64,000 nt of DNA from Thermothelomyces thermophilus ATCC 42464 (Eukaryota > Ascomycota > Sordariomycetes > Sordariales > Chaetomiaceae), in the NCBI RefSeq assembly GCF_000226095.1, contig NC_016474.1, forward strand, positions 2,232,001-2,296,000, given 5' to 3'. The notes beneath the pieces are model-generated. The model did no database searches and was not told where the DNA came from. It saw nothing but the letters and a program-made list of their open reading frames with translations. Within the stretch, counting starts at the first letter, position 1. Each line of letters begins with the position of its first letter. The translations under genes and the position numbers were made by a program. Shown here in pieces: positions 11,425 through 26,049 of this stretch.

Positions 11425-13647
11425 TCCTAGGTTAGTGCTAACCTCTTTAGTTGTTCGGCTAATAGCAGCTTCGTCGATCATGCTTATTTCTATAAGCTAT
11501 TAAGTACTTATGGCTTCCTACTATTAGGTCTGTTCTGCTTTCTATTATATATACTATAGCTTTATCTAAAGCTCCCGAATTCGCGATTTCTTTTCGTCTA
11601 TATAATAGAGGTAATTGTTACTCTAGTATAAGTCCTATATGTCTTGTCCTATTCTGTAGTGCCTAGGCTAGGCTTGTCTTAGAACTATCGTAATGCCTTC
11701 TAGATCGCGGGCTTTGATCTTCTAGAGTAATTCGGCCGCTCTGTTTCCTATATTGTAGACCTATTCTATAGGGCGTAAGCTTTTGTCCTTATTTCCTTGT
11801 CAGGTCGGCTAGTGATTGTTTTTAAATTTGTCGTAGAAGTAGTATCAGCATTCGTGTGCTATATACTAAAACTAAGGCACTTGTATATGTGCCTTGTATT
11901 AAGGGTATAGTTACGTGGCGTTGCCTAGGAGGTATTAGAATTCTTTCCTAAATCCTTCCTATTATATGTAGACTATAGGTACCCTAATGCTAAGATAGGA
12001 ATGTTTCTTTTAGTAGCTTTCCTATATACGTTCGTCTTTTCTACGGTTTGTGTATATAAACTAGTATTCTAGGTTCTATATATTATTACTAAGTTACTAG
12101 TCGTTAAGGTGCTTGGTGTAGTTATTAGGCCTATTATATATTATAGGCTGTCCTCCTTTAATAGTTTCTATAATACATCAGAGTTCCCTTGTCTTGTCCC
12201 TTATCTTATCGCTCTACTAAACGAGTCAAATTAAGCGTCTATCCCGTTTATGTAGTTCCATGTTAAGCCGGAAAACTTCATTATAGTACTATTCGATTTG
12301 TTTCTAGAGGAATAGAACATTAGGTCTAGGTCTTTCGATTCCTTAGGTGTCGGTTGTCTACAATCTATCCTACCTCTGTGTAACCGTGAAACCCTACTGC
12401 CTCAAGGCTAGGAAAATCGAAATTAGCGGTATATATTCTCCTACCGTATCCCATTTAGCAAGACCTGTCCCTAGGTCTATAGTGACTAGTTTAGAATACG
12501 ATATTTATTTGTCTTTACTATTACCATCGTATCTAGGACTATCTATATTACTGCCCTTATCTTTATAGCTTGTAGCTGCTACTTTAATAACGTCCTTAGT
12601 AGTTTCGTCGATAGCTATAATTTCCTTTCTAGGGACTATCTTCTACTCTTTCTTCGGGCTTTGATATTCTTGCTTATAGTGCCCTTTCTTTCTATAATTA
12701 TAGTAGATAATATTAGACTTATCTTTGGTTATCTTCTTCTAGTCTTACTTCTACGTTATATCTATATTTATAGCTCTAGGGTACGTCCTATACGAGGTAC
12801 TAACATACGCTTGCTTTTTCTTATTATTAGCCTTAACTATAGTTCTGTTTATTTGACCTCGTTTCCATTGCTCTCGTATATAAAGTCGATTATTAATTCT
12901 AATAGCTTATATAATATATTTATCTAGAGTCTTAGGCTAATTATACTTATATAGCTTATCTTTAACTTTTTCCTTTAAGCTATTATAGAATAGTTATATT
13001 AACGCTTTATTATTAAGCTAAGACTTAAGTATATCCTGTCTAAACTATATAGTATAAGAGGCTACTAACTTAGTCTATTAGAGATTAGCAAGTCTTTCTC
13101 ATATATAAATCTTCTCATCTTTGTCGCTAAAAACCTTTTAAAGCTCTTCTTCGAAACGGTTATAAGATCGAAAAACTACTTACGTAAACGTGTCTTAGTT
13201 ATCTTCGTCTTCCTTAGTAAGATAGTCGTTCTATATAGGCTCGAACTATCCAAGTGCCTTACCCTCTAGTCTTATAGCTATATAGAGGACTTTAGCTTTG
13301 TCGTCCGGAAACTTATTATCATTAAGCTAGAAGTAGGATCAGAGGTTCGTTAGGAATCCTATAAGATCTTCCTTAGTTCCTCTATATTTACTAGGTAGTT
13401 TAATCTTAATACGGCTCGCTTTGGCGCCCTCGAGTGCCTTAATTTTGGTATAGGCCTTGTTGACTAGTTTCTACAAGTGCTTTTCGCTATTCTTAAGTTC
13501 CTTGATTCGAGCTTAAGCAGCCTTGTCTCTCTAGTCTAATTCCTAGATTTGCTAATGGAATTGACTAAGCTAGGTAAGCAGCTGTTCGGCTATAACGTCG
13601 GTAGCTATATTAATATCGAGGTCGAAGTTACCTCCGTTTTGAACTAT
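11386..13647 (-). pseudogene. RIP-mutated gag of copy 2
   Basis: Remnant of gag with exactly the intact length (2262 bases, 754 codons including stop), so mutations are substitutions only. The start is mutated (ATG to ATA, read at 13645-13647 on the minus strand) and the stop TAA lies at 11386-11388. The CCHC knuckle region corresponds to about 12670-12715 and is mutated. The C-terminal extension unique to this family is present. Confidence 0.85.
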
Positions 13648-13650
13648 GAT

Positions 13651-16600
13651 AGTAGATTCTTAATAGGTTCCTATAAGTTATCTTCTAGTCTAAAATCAAG
13701 CTATTTAACTAGGTACTATAGTTCTCTATTAATAATATGTAAATCTAGAATTTCTTTAATATTCTATTCTTCTTCTTTATCTTTTACTTTAATATATATA
13801 TTAACCTTAGCGTTTTTTAATATTAGTTTAAGAAGCGAAATATAAAAAACATCTATCTGTAGTCATATAGGTAACAGTAACGATAGTTAGTAGTTAGATA
13901 TCGAAATTCGTTCTTTGATAACAAAGGGTCTGACCTTCTTAAAGTCTAGCTTTGTGCTTCGTCGTTTAGTTTATAAGTTTTATACGATTAGGTAGACTTT
14001 ATCTCCCCTCTCTAGGCAAGGTCCCTTAAGCCTATATTTGTCGTAATAGTTCTTTATTCTAGTCTTGACAAACTCGAGTTCCTTTTTAAGCTTTTTATAT
14101 AGTATATATATTTGTTTTACTTCAACTGCTGCTCTTGGTACTATAACCTCTAGTCCTTGCCTAAGGTCTGCTTTATATCTATAGTTCGCGAAGAACGGTA
14201 TAACTTTGGTTGTTTCTATTAGCGTTATATTATAAGCGAGTTATACTATTAGTAATAGTATAACCTAGTTATCTTGTTAGTAGTTAATGTAAGAGCGGAG
14301 GTATTGCTTAATAACTTGGTTTAGTCGCTCTGTTTGTCTATTAGTCTATAGGTAATATGCTATTAATAGCTTATTATTAACGCCTAATCGTTATATTGAC
14401 GCTTACTAGAACTTTAATATAAACTTAGTATCTCTATCGGTAATCTATTCTTACGGCTAAGTATATATTAATATAACTTGCTAATAGATTATATCTACTA
14501 ACTATTTAGCTATCTAGGACTCCTTATAAGGAAAGAAGTATACCTATTTAGTTGAGTAATCTACTATAGTAAGAATACTATCGTAAGTTACTCCTATAGC
14601 TATATCCTTAGATTTTAGCAGCTTCGTAATAAAGTCTATCGTAACTAAGCTCTATAGTTCGTCAGCTATTAGCAGTGGCTAGAGTAGCCTATACGGCTTA
14701 TATCGTGCTATTTTGCTTCGATTATGGATGTTGCGGTTCTATATAACTTCCTTAACTTATACCGTTAACTATAGAAAGTCGTAGTGTTTCTTGACTTATA
14801 CAATAGTCTTTATAACTCCTTTATATCCTCCGAGTTTCGACTTATAAAGCTCTCGAATCATTTATAGCTATTAATCCCTGTCGTAGATATATACTTTGCC
14901 TTAGTACCAAAGTTTCCTATCTCTTTCTTCTACTCTATTAGGTACTAGTAGTCTAGGTACTGCTTAATATTATACCTTATTAATTCTTTCTTCTTAAAAG
15001 ATTATATAATATTCTAGGAACGAGTCAAGTAGATTATCTTCTACGGGTGTCTGCGTTTCGTAATATAACGTTCCGTCTATTTCTTCTTTAAACAATAGTA
15101 GTGTTGTTTCCGTTTGTCCTTCCGTATGATCCGTTCATCGGCTTAAGATGTCCGCTTGTACGTTCTCTTTACCCTTCTTATAGTAGATCTCGAAGTTAAA
15201 TTCCGTGAGAAATTCTACCTATTGTATTTGTCGTCTATTAAGCTCCTTCGTCGTCGTAAAGTATCGTAAGTTCTTATAATCTATATATACTTATACTAAT
15301 TTAATTATACTACTAAGATATAGTTACTATTCCTTGAAAGCTTTAACAATCGTAAGTAGTTCCTTGTTATAAATTAGATAATTAAGATATAGTCTATTAA
15401 GCTTCTTTAAAAAGAAGGCTATAGGATATAGCTTTCCTTATTTATCTTATTGTCCTAATTGTCCTCTAATAGTGTAGTTTAAAGGATCCGTTTCTACCTT
15501 AAATGGCTTCTTAGGGTCTAGTAATACTAGTACTAGGTCTTTAGTAATAGCGTTACAGATCTATATAAATGCTTACTTATATTACTCTTCCTATTAGAAT
15601 TTAGCGTTCTTCTTAGTAAGTTTATATAAAGGTCATACGATTACTCTAAAGTTCCTAATAAACATTCGGTAGAAGTTTATAAATCCGATAAAGCTTCGTA
15701 CTTCCGTAACTAACGTCGGTCGTGGCCAATTCTCGATAGCTTTAACCTTTAAAGGTTCTATCTAAATTTGTCCTAGGGATATCTTATATCCTAAAAATAC
15801 CGTTTTCCTAACGTAGAATTCGCTCTTTTCCTTGTTAATTAATAGTTTATATACGTGTAACGCGTCTAGTACTGCTTTTATATACTTCTAGTGTTCGGCT
15901 ATCGTCTTGGAGAAGATAAGTATATCGTCGAGATAATATACTATAAATTTGTCGAGGAAGGGTCGGATAGCTTGATTAATTAGGGCTTAGAACGTTACTA
16001 GCGCGTTTATAAGTCCAAATAACATAACAAGGTACTCGTAGTAGCTATAGGGTATCCTAAAGGCCGTTTTCTACTTGTTGCTTTCTTTAATCTATATATA
16101 GTTATAGGCTAATAGCAAGTCAAGACACGTAAAATATTAGGCTCCTATTAACTAATCTTAGAGCTATAAGATTAGCAGTAATAGGTATTGGTTTTTCACG
16201 GTCTATTTGTTAAGTTACCAATAGTCGATATATAACTATAGCTTTCTATCTTTCTTAGGTATAAATAGAATTAGGTAGCCTATTAGCGATATCGATAGGT
16301 AGATATATTCTCCTCGAAGGTTTTCCTTTAAATATCGCTTAAGTTCTTCGTTCTATATCTAGCTTATATAATAAATCTTAAAGAACTTTAGTCATACTCC
16401 TTCCTTAAGCTTAATCTCGTAATCCTATAGGCCGTGTTCTAGTAGTCCTTCTAGATGCTTTGGTTCGAATGTTAGGTATTCTTTATATTTTTTTAGTACT
16501 TCCCTAGTCTTGTCTCGTCTCTCAGTTTTCTAATAGTATATAAACTTGGTTCCGTTTATAACGATACTAGCGATTTCTCCTATCTTAACCTACTGCTCTA

Positions 16601-17327
16601 ATTGTAATGCTCCGTATTTGTTAACGGAGAGAACAGCTATCGGTGGTTTAGCTCGTTCCTCTTGTCGTAATATTAATATCGTTATACTGCCTCTTCTAGA
16701 GTCTATAGTAGTCTGTCTACCACTGTCTGTCTCTTATAGTAGATCTATAGGATATGCCTTCTCCTAAGTATTATCTACTTACAATCCTTGTATACTCCTT
16801 ATCTTATTAGTCGAATATAACTCTATTTAGGGTCGTAGGTAGCTACTATTCTTCTAGCTAATATCTAGGTTATAATCTTTATACTATAATAACCCTAATA
16901 TTATATCTTTATCGTTACCTATATCTATAATACTAAATATAACTACTATAGTCTTCCTTATTATAGTAATATCGATCGGTTTAGTCTCCCTATATACCTA
17001 TTACGTTAGAAATAGCCCTTTAACTATGCTATACTTTTGCTTTATTCTCTAGGGTATCCGTAGTTAATTCATAAGCGTCGGCGAAATTAGGTTTATCTCT
17101 ACTCTACTATCTACTAGTACAAGCATTTTATGCTATTTCTATTATGCTATTATCTATAGTTACTTATCTTGCCGCCGTCGTCTAAAGATTACGGCGATTT
17201 CCTATATTTCTACTAGGAGGTCTCGATATAGTGGTCTCTTATGCTAGTTCCTTCTGTACTACGCTACCACTTGCCGCTACACGGGCGTTAATGATTTCTA
17301 GGCCCCTTGAAGAGCCCTAACCCGTTT
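13651..17327 (-). pseudogene. RIP-mutated pol of copy 3
   Basis: Pol remnant collinear with the intact pol; only the last few tens of codons are missing at the fusion point. It contains the RT, RNase H, integrase and chromodomain regions in the expected order, heavily interrupted by stops. The small open plus-strand frame at 13549-13845 spans the fusion and is fortuitous. Confidence 0.8.
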
Positions 17328-19549
17328 CCTAGGTCAGTACTAACCTCTTTAGTTATTTAGCTAATAGTAGCTTTATTAATTGTGCTTATTTCTATAAGCT
17401 ATTAAGTGCTTACGGCTTTCCATTATTAAGTCCGTTCTGCTTTTTGTTATATATGCTATAGCTTTATCTAGAGCTCCTAAATTCGCGATTTCTTTTCGTC
17501 TGTATAATAAAGGTAATCGTTACTCTAGTACAAGTCCTATATGTCTCGTCTTATTTTATAGTGCCTAGGCTAGGCTCGTCTTAGAACTATTATAATGCCT
17601 TCTAAATCGCAGGCTTCGATTTTCTAAAGCAATTCGGCTGCTCCATTTTCTATATTATAGACCTATTCTATAGGGCATAAGCTTCTGTCTTTATTTCCTT
17701 GTCAGGTCGGCTAGTAATTGTTTTCGAATTTGTTATGGAAGTAATATCGGCATTTGTATACTATATACTAGAACTAGAGCACTTGCGTATATGCCTTATA
17801 TCAAGAGTATAGTTATATAGCGTTGCCTAGGAGGTATTAGAACTCTTTCCTAAATCCTTCCTATTATATATAGACCGTAGGTACCTTAACGCTAAGGTAG
17901 GAGTGTTTCTTCTAGTAGCTTTCCTATATACGCTCGTCTTTTCCGCGGTTCGCGTGCGTAAACTAGTATTCTAGGTTTCACACGTCATTACTAAGTTACT
18001 AGTTATTAAGGTACTTAGCGTAGCTATTAGGCCTATTATATATCATAGGCTATTCTCCTTTAATAGTTTCTATAATATGTTAGAGTTCTCTTATCTTGTC
18101 CCTTATCTTATTACTCTACTAGACAAGTCGAATCAAGCGTCTATCCTATTCGTATAATTCTATATTAAGTTAGAAAACTTTATTATAATACTATTCGATT
18201 TGTTCCTGAAGGAATAAAACATTAGGTCTAGGTCTTTCGATTCCTTAGGTATTAGTTGTCTACGATCTATCCTACCTCTATATAACTATAAAACCCTACT
18301 ACCTTAAGGCTAGGAGAATCGAAATTAACGGTATATATTCTCCTACTATATCCTATTTAGTAAGACCTGTCTCTAGGTCTATAGTGACTAGTTCAGAGTA
18401 TAGTGCTTATTTGTCTTTACCATTACCGTTATATCCGAGATTATCTATATTACTACCCCTATCTTCGTAGCTCGTAGCCGCTACTTCGATAACGTCCTTA
18501 GTAGTTTCGTTAATAGCTATAATTTCCTTTCTAGGGATTGTCTTTTACTCCTTCTTCGGGCTTTGATATTCTCGCTTATAGTGCCCTTTCTTTCTATAGT
18601 TATAGTAGGTAATATTAGACTTGTCTTTGATCGTCTTCTTCTAGTCCTACTTCCATACTATATCCATATTTATAGCTCTAAGGTATATCCTATATAAGGT
18701 ACTAATATATACTTGCTTTTTCTTGTCATTAGCCTTAACTATAGTTCTATTTATTTGACCTCGTTTCTATTACTCTTATATATAGAGTTAATTATCGATT
18801 CTAATAGCCTATATAATATATTTATCCAGAGTCTTAGGCCGATTATACTTATATAGCTCATCTTTAACCTTTTCCTTTAAGCCATTATAGAATAGTTATA
18901 TTAATGTCTTATCGTTAAGCTAAGACTTAAGTATGTCCTACCTAAACTATATAGTATAGGAGGTTACTAACTTAGTCTATTAGAGATTAGCAAGTCTTTC
19001 TTATATATGAATCTTCTCGTCTTTGTCGCTAAAAACCTTCTAAAGCTCTTCTTTAAAACAGTCATAAGATTAAAAGACTACCTATATAAACGCGTCTCAG
19101 TCGTCTTCGTCTTCCTTAGTAAGATAGTTTTTCTATATAGGCTTAAACTATCTAAGTGCCTTACCCTTTAGTCTTGTAGCTATATAAAGGACTTTAGCTT
19201 TGTCGTCTAGAAACTTGTTATTATTAAGCTAGAAGTAAGATCGGAGGTTTGTTAGGAATCCTACAAGATCCTCCTTAGTTCTTCTATATTTGCTAGGTAG
19301 TTTAATCTTAATATAGCTCGCTTTAGCGCCCTCGAGTATCTTAATTTTGGCATAGGCCTTGTTAACTAGTTTCTATAAGTGCTTTTTGCCGTTCTCGAGT
19401 TCCTTAATTTGAGCTTAAGCAGCCTTGTCTCTCTAGTCTAATTCCTAGATTTGCTAATAGAGTTAACCAAGCTAGGTAAGCAGCTATTCGGCCATAATGT
19501 TAGTAGCTATGTCGATATTAAGGTCGAAGTTACCTCTATTCTAAACTAT
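17288..19549 (-). pseudogene. RIP-mutated gag of copy 3
   Basis: Gag remnant of 2262 bases, identical in length to the intact gag. The initiator ATG (reverse-strand 19549-19547) is mutated to ATA, and the stop TAA lies at 17288-17290. The insertion point of copy 4 is just upstream: the TSD ATAAT (19548-19552) overlaps the mutated start codon. The frameshift heptamer region is at 17324-17330. Confidence 0.8.
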
Positions 19550-19552
19550 AAT
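19548..19552. repeat. Target-site duplication ATAAT of copy 4, left
   Basis: ATAAT directly left of the 5' LTR of copy 4. The same five bases follow its 3' LTR at 27114-27118. Five-base duplications are typical for Ty3/gypsy integrases. Confidence 0.85.
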
Positions 19553-19982
19553 TATTATAGAAATATATATATAGATATTACCTAAGCTATTAATATAAAT
19601 AGGCTAATTAAGCCAAAGGAATGATAGACTAATTAGGATAGGATTATACTTAGTAAGAAATAATCCTAGCAAAGGATTACTAGCTTATAATATAAGCTAG
19701 GTAAGCTAGTATAGAGGATTACTATAACTACTAGTAATCCTAAGATTATATATATATATAGATAGTCACTTGTTATAGTGGACTCTAAGAGCTTACTAGT
19801 AATAGTAACCCTTATAATCATGGTATTTATACTAAGTATTGCTGATTACTATGAGAAATAACTCTAGTGTTATTATAAACCCATTAGCTTTACTAAATCC
19901 CTTAGATGACCTGCCTACTTGTCCTACTTAATCTACCTTCGTCTAAACCCTTTTAGAAGAAGTCTAAGTTAGGTTCGTCATA
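19553..19982 (+). repeat. 5' LTR of copy 4
   Basis: A 430-bp LTR starting TATTATAG (mutated TGTCACGG) and ending TTCGTCATA (mutated TTCGTCACA). It is more heavily mutated than its partner at 26684-27113. A TATA run lies near 19747-19760. Confidence 0.85.
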
Positions 19983-20009
19983 TATTGCTATCATTCCCTT
20001 TGTTCTATC

Positions 20010-22272
20010 ATAATTTAAAACAGAGGTAACTTCGACCTTAATATTAATATAGCTACTAACATTATAGCCAAATAGCTACTTACCTAGCTTAGTTAACTCT
20101 ATTAGCAAATCTAAGAGTTAGACTAGAGAGATAAGGCTATTTAAGCCCAAATCAAGGAACTTAAGAACGGCAAAAAGCACTTGTAGAAATTAGTTAACAA
20201 GGCCTACGCCAAAATCAAGACACTCGAGGGCGCCAAAGCGAGCCGTATTAAGATCGAACTACCTAGCAAATATAGAGGAACTAAGGAAGATCTCGTAGGA
20301 TTCCTAACGAACCTCTAATCTTACTTCCGGCTTAATGACGATAAGTTTCCGGACGACAAAGCCAAAGTCCTCTATATAGCTACGAGATTAGAGGGTAAGG
20401 TACTTAGATAGTTCGAGCCTATATAGAATGACTATCTTACTAAGGAAGACGAAGACGACCGAGACGCGTTTACGTAAGCAGTTTTTCAATCTTATAACCG
20501 TTTCGAAGAAGAGCTTTAGAAGGTTTTTAGCGACAAAGATAAGAAGATTTATACGTAAGAAAGACTTGCTAATCTCTAATAGACTAAGTTAGTAGCCTTT
20601 TATATTATATAGTTTAGATAAGATATACTTAAGTCTTAGCTTAACGATAAGGTATTGATATAATTATTCTATAATAGCTTAAAAGAAAAGGTTAAAGACA
20701 AGTTATATAAGTATAATCGGCCTAAGACTCTAGATAAATATATTATATAGGCTATTAGAATTAATAATCGACTCTATATATAAGAGTAGTAGAAATAAGG
20801 TTAAATAAATGGAACTACGGTTAAGGCTAATAATAAGAAAAAGCGAATATATATTAATACTTTATATAGGATATACCCCGGAGCTATAGATATAGATATA
20901 GCGTAGAAGTAGGACTAGAAGAAGATAACTAAAGACAAATCTAATGTCACCTACTATAACTACGGAAAGAAAGGGCACTATAAGCGAGAATGTTAAAGCC
21001 TAAAGAAAGAGTAGAAGATAGTCCCTAGAAAGGAAATTATAGCTATCGACGAAACTACTAAGGACGTTATTGAAGTAGCGGCTATAGGCTATAAAGATAA
21101 GGGTAGTAACACAGATAGCCTCGGACACGACGGTAACGGTAAAGATAAATAAGTCCCGTACTCCGAACTAATTACTATAGACCTAGAGATAGGTCTTGTT
21201 AAATAGAATATGGTAGGAGAATATATATTACTAATTTTGATTCTCCCAGCCTTAAGGCAATAAGGTTTCATAGTCATACAAAAGGCAAGATAGATCGTAG
21301 ATAACCGATACCTAAAGAATCGAAAGACCTAGACCTAATGTTCTATTCCTCTAGGAACGAATTAAATAGTACCATAATGAAGTTTTTCGGCTTAATATAG
21401 AACTATATAAACGGGATAGACGCTTGATTCGACTTGTCTAGTAGAACGATAAGATAAGGGACGAGACAAGGGAACTCTAACGTATTATAGAAACCATTAA
21501 AGGAAGACAGCCTATAATATATAATGGGCCCGATAGCTACGCTAAGCACCTTAACGACTAGTAACTTAGTAGCGACGTACGGAACCTAGAATACTAGTTT
21601 ATACACGCGAACTACGGAAAAGACAAACGTACGTAAGAAAGCTACTAGAAGAAATATTCCTATCTTAGCATTAGGGTACCTATAGTCTATGTATAATAGG
21701 AAGGATTTGAGAAAGAATTCTAATACCTCCTAGGCGATGCTACGCGACTATACCCTCGATACAAGGTATATATATAAGTACCTTGGTTCTAGTATATAGT
21801 ATATAAATACTAATACCACTTCTACGACAAATTCGAAAACAATTACTAGCTAACCTGACAAGGAAATGAGGACGGAAGCTCATACCCTATGAAATAGGTC
21901 TATAATGTAGGAAATAGAGCGGCCGAATTGCTCTAGAAGATCGAAGCCTATAATCTAGAAGGCATTACGATAGTTCTAAGACAAGCCTAGCCTAGGTACT
22001 ATAGAATAGGACGAGATATATAGGACTTATGCTAGAGTAACGATTGCCTCTATCACACGGACAAAAAGAAATCGCGAATTTAGGAGCTTTAGATAAAGCT
22101 ATAGTATATACGATGGAAAGTAGAATAGACCTAATGGTAGGAAGCCGTAAGCACTTAATGGCTTACGGAAATGAGTACGATTGACGAAGCCGCTATTAGC
22201 TAAATAACTAAAGAGGTTAGCACTAACCTAGGAAATAGGTTAGGGCCCTTTAAGGGGCTTAGGAACTATTAA
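20010..22272 (+). pseudogene. RIP-mutated gag of copy 4
   Basis: Gag remnant. The start ATG is now ATA at 20010-20012, and the stop TAA lies at 22270-22272. The length is one base more than the 2262 of the other copies, suggesting a single one-base indel in addition to the substitutions. The CCHC knuckle region near 20950-20995 (CxYNYGKKGHYKREC-like) has lost a cysteine to Tyr. Confidence 0.85.
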
Positions 22273-25200
22273 CGCCTATATAGTAGCAAGTGGTAGCATA
22301 GTATGGGAGGAACTAGCGTAAGAGACTACTATATCGAGACCTCCTAGTAGAAATATAGGAAATCGCTGTAATCTTTAAACGACAGCGGTAAGATAAGTAA
22401 CTATAGATAATAGTATAATGGAAATAGCATGAAATGCTTATACTAGTGGATAGTAGAGTAGAGATAAACCTGATTTCGCCGATGCTTATAAATTAGCTAT
22501 AGATACCCTAGAAAATGAAGCAAAAGTATAGTATAGTTAAAGGGTTATTTCTAACGTAATAAGTATATAAGGAGACCGAACCGATCAATATTACTATAGT
22601 AGGAAAGACTATAGTAATTGTATTTAGCATTATAGATATAAGTAATAATAAAGATATAATATTAGGGTTACTATAATATAAAGATTATAACCCGGATATT
22701 AGCTAGAAGAATAATAGCTACCTATAACCCTAAACAGAGTCATATTTAACTAGCAAGATAGGGAGTATATAAGGATCACAAGTAGACAATGCTTAGGGGA
22801 AGGCATATCCTATAGATCTACTATAAGAGACAAATAATAGCAGACAGACTACTATAGACTCCAGAAGAGGCAATATAACGACATCGATATCGCGATAGGA
22901 AGAACAAGCTAAACTGCTAATAGCTATTCTCTCCGTTAACAAATACGGAGTACTGTAATAGGAGTAGTAGGTTAAGACAGGAGAAATCGCTAGCATCGCT
23001 ATGGACAGAACCAAGTTTATATATTATTAGAAAACCGAGAGACGAGACAAGACTAGGGGAGTACTAAAAGAATACGAAGGACACCTAGCATTCGAACTAA
23101 AGCATCTGGAAGGACTACTAGAACACGGCCTATAGGATTACGAGATTAAGCTTAAGGAAGGAGTATAATTGAAGTTCTTTAAGATCTATTATATAAGCTA
23201 GACTTAGAACGAAGAACTTAAGCGATATTTAGAGGAGAACCTTTAAAGAGAATATATCTGCCTATTGACATTGCTAGTAGGCTACCTAATCCTGTTTATG
23301 CCTAAGAAAGACAAAAAGCTATAGTTATATATTAACTATTAGTAACTTAACAAATAGACTATGAAAAACCGATACCTATTACCGCTAATCTTATAGCTCT
23401 AAGATTAATTAGTAAGAGCCTAATATTTTATATATCTTGACTTGCTATCAGCCTATAACTATATATAGATCAAAGAAGGCGACGAGTAAAAAACGGCCTT
23501 TAGGATACCCTATAGCTACTATAAGTACCTTATCATACTATTTAGACTTATAAACACGCTAGTGACGTTCTAAGCCCTAATTGATCAAGTAATCTAACCC
23601 TTTCTTAATGAATTTATAGTATGTTATCTTGACGATATACTTATCTTCTTTAAGATAATGGACAAATACTAGAAGTATATAAAAGTAGTGCTGGACGCGC
23701 TATACATATATAAACTATTAGTTAACAAGGAAAAGAGCGAATTTTATATCAGAAAAACAGTATTTTTAGGATACGAGATATCCCTAGGATAAATTCGGAT
23801 AGAACCTTTAAAGGTTAAAGCTATTAAGAATTAGCTACGACTAACGTTAGTTATAGAAGTACGAAGCTTTATTAGATTTGCAAACTTCTACTAGATGTTT
23901 ATTAGGAACTTTAGAGCGATCGTACGACCTTTATACGAACTTACTAGGAAGAACGCTAAATTCTAATAGAAAGAATAATATAAGCAAGCATTTATATAGA
24001 TCTATAACGCTATTATTAAAGATTTAATACTAGTACTACTAGACCCTAAGAAGCCATTTAAGGTAGAAACAGACGCTTTAGACTACGCTATCGGAGGATA
24101 ATTAGAATAACGAGACGGACAAGGAAAGCTATATCTTATAGCCTTCTTTTTAAAGAAGCTCGATAGACTACGTCTTAATTATCCGATCTACGATAAGGAA
24201 CTACTTACGATTGTCGAAGCTTTTAAGGAATAGCGGCTATACCTTAATAGCACAATTAAACTAGTATAAGTGTATACGGATTATAAGAATTTACGATACT
24301 TTATAATGATAAAGGAGCTTAATAGACAGTAAATACGATAGGTAGAATTCTTCGTAGAATTCAACTTCGAGATCTACTACAAGAAAGGTAAAGAGAACGT
24401 ATAAGCAGACATCTTAAGCCGACAAACAGATTATACGGAAGGACGAACAGAAATAACACTACCGTTATTCAAGGAACAGATAGACGGAACGCTACATTAC
24501 AAAACGTAGACACCTATAGAAGATAATCTACTTAACTCGTTCCTAGAGTGTTACGTAATCTTTTAGGAAGAAAGGATTAACAAGGCATAATATTAAGTAG
24601 TACCTAGACTACTAGTACCTAACGGAGTGGAAGAAAAAGATAGGAAACTCTAGTACTAAGGCAAAGTATATATCTATAACAGGGATCAATAGCTACAAAT
24701 GATTCGAGAACTCTATAAGTCGAGACTCGGAGGATATAAAGGAGTTATAAAGATTGTCGTATAAGTTAGGAAACACTATAACTTTCTATAGTTAATGGTA
24801 CGAGTTAAGGAAGTCATACGAAACTACGACATCTATAATCGAAGTAAGATAGTACGATATAAGCTATATAGGCTACTTTAGCCACTACTAATAGCTAACG
24901 AACTATAGAGTTCGGTTATAATGGACTTTATTACAAAGCTACTAGAATCTAAGGATATAGCTATAAGAGTGACCTATAATAGTATTCCTACTATAGTAGA
25001 TTGCCTAACTAAGTAGATATACTTCTTTCCCTATAAGGAGTCCTAGATAGCGGAACAGTTAGCAAACGTAATCTATTAGCAAGTTATATTAGTATATGCT
25101 TGGCTATAAGAATAGATTACTAACAGAGATACCAAGTTTGTATTAAAGTTCTAGCAAGCGTTAATATAATAATTAGGTATTAATAGTAAGCTATTAATAG

Positions 25201-26000
25201 CATATTACCTATAGACTAATAGATAAACGGAGTAACTAAACCAAGTTATCAAGCAATATCTCTATTCTTACGTTAACTACTAGTAAAATGACTAGGTCAT
25301 GCTATTGCTAATAGTATAACTCGCTTATAATATAACGCTAACAGAAACGACCAAAGTTATACCGTTCTTTACAAACTATAGATATAAAGCAGACCTTAGG
25401 TAAAGATTAGAGGTTACAGTGCCGAGAGCAGTAGTCAAAGCGGAACAAATACACGTATTATATAAAAAGCTTAAAAAGGAACTTAAGTTTATCAAGACTA
25501 GAATAAAGAACTATTACAATAAATATAGGCTCAAGGGACCTTGCCTAGAGAGGGGAGACAAAGTCTACCTAATTGTACAAAACTTATAAACTAAATGACT
25601 AAGTATAAAGCTAGACTTTAAGAAGGTTAGACCCTTTATTATCAAAGAACGAATTTCGACATCTAACTACTAACTATCGTTACCGTTATCTATATAACTA
25701 CAGATAGATATTTTTTATATTTCACTTCTCAAACTAGTACTAAAGAACGCCAAGGTTGCTATATATATCGAAGTAAAGGATAAAGAGGAAGAATAGGACG
25801 TTAAAGAAATTCTAGATTTATATATCATTAATAGAGAACTATAGTACCTAGTTAAATAGTTTGATTTTAGACTAGAAGATAACTTATAGAAACTAGTTAA
25901 GAACTTAAACTACCCTAAGAAACTAGAATAGTTCTACCAGTAGAACCTAGATTGACTATAGGCACTAGCTTAGACAAAACGGCCAAGTCGGCCTCTAATA
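22234..26000 (+). pseudogene. RIP-mutated pol of copy 4
   Basis: Pol remnant from the frameshift region (GGAAAT at 22231-22236) through protease, RT, RNase H and integrase to the chromodomain (about 25790-25880). The exact end is unclear because the sequence after about 25960 departs from copies 1 and 5. The 73-residue open minus-strand frame at 22793-23014 is an antisense shadow that recurs in every copy. Confidence 0.8.
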
Positions 26001-26049
26001 AATCTAAGCCTAAAGAAGACTAGTCAAATAGGACATTAGCACCCTAAGA

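Larger units (their letters stand above)
6601..13650 (-). mobile_element. Chromovirus copy 2, RIP-mutated, 5' LTR missing
   Basis: Minus-strand Ty3/gypsy element with the order (reading minus) gag, pol, antisense gene, 3' LTR. Its gag start is followed immediately by pol 3'-end sequence of copy 3 instead of a leader and 5' LTR. Elements 2 and 3 are therefore fused at about 13650, with one LTR plus one antisense gene missing between them. This is most simply a deletion between tandem or nested copies. Confidence 0.8.
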
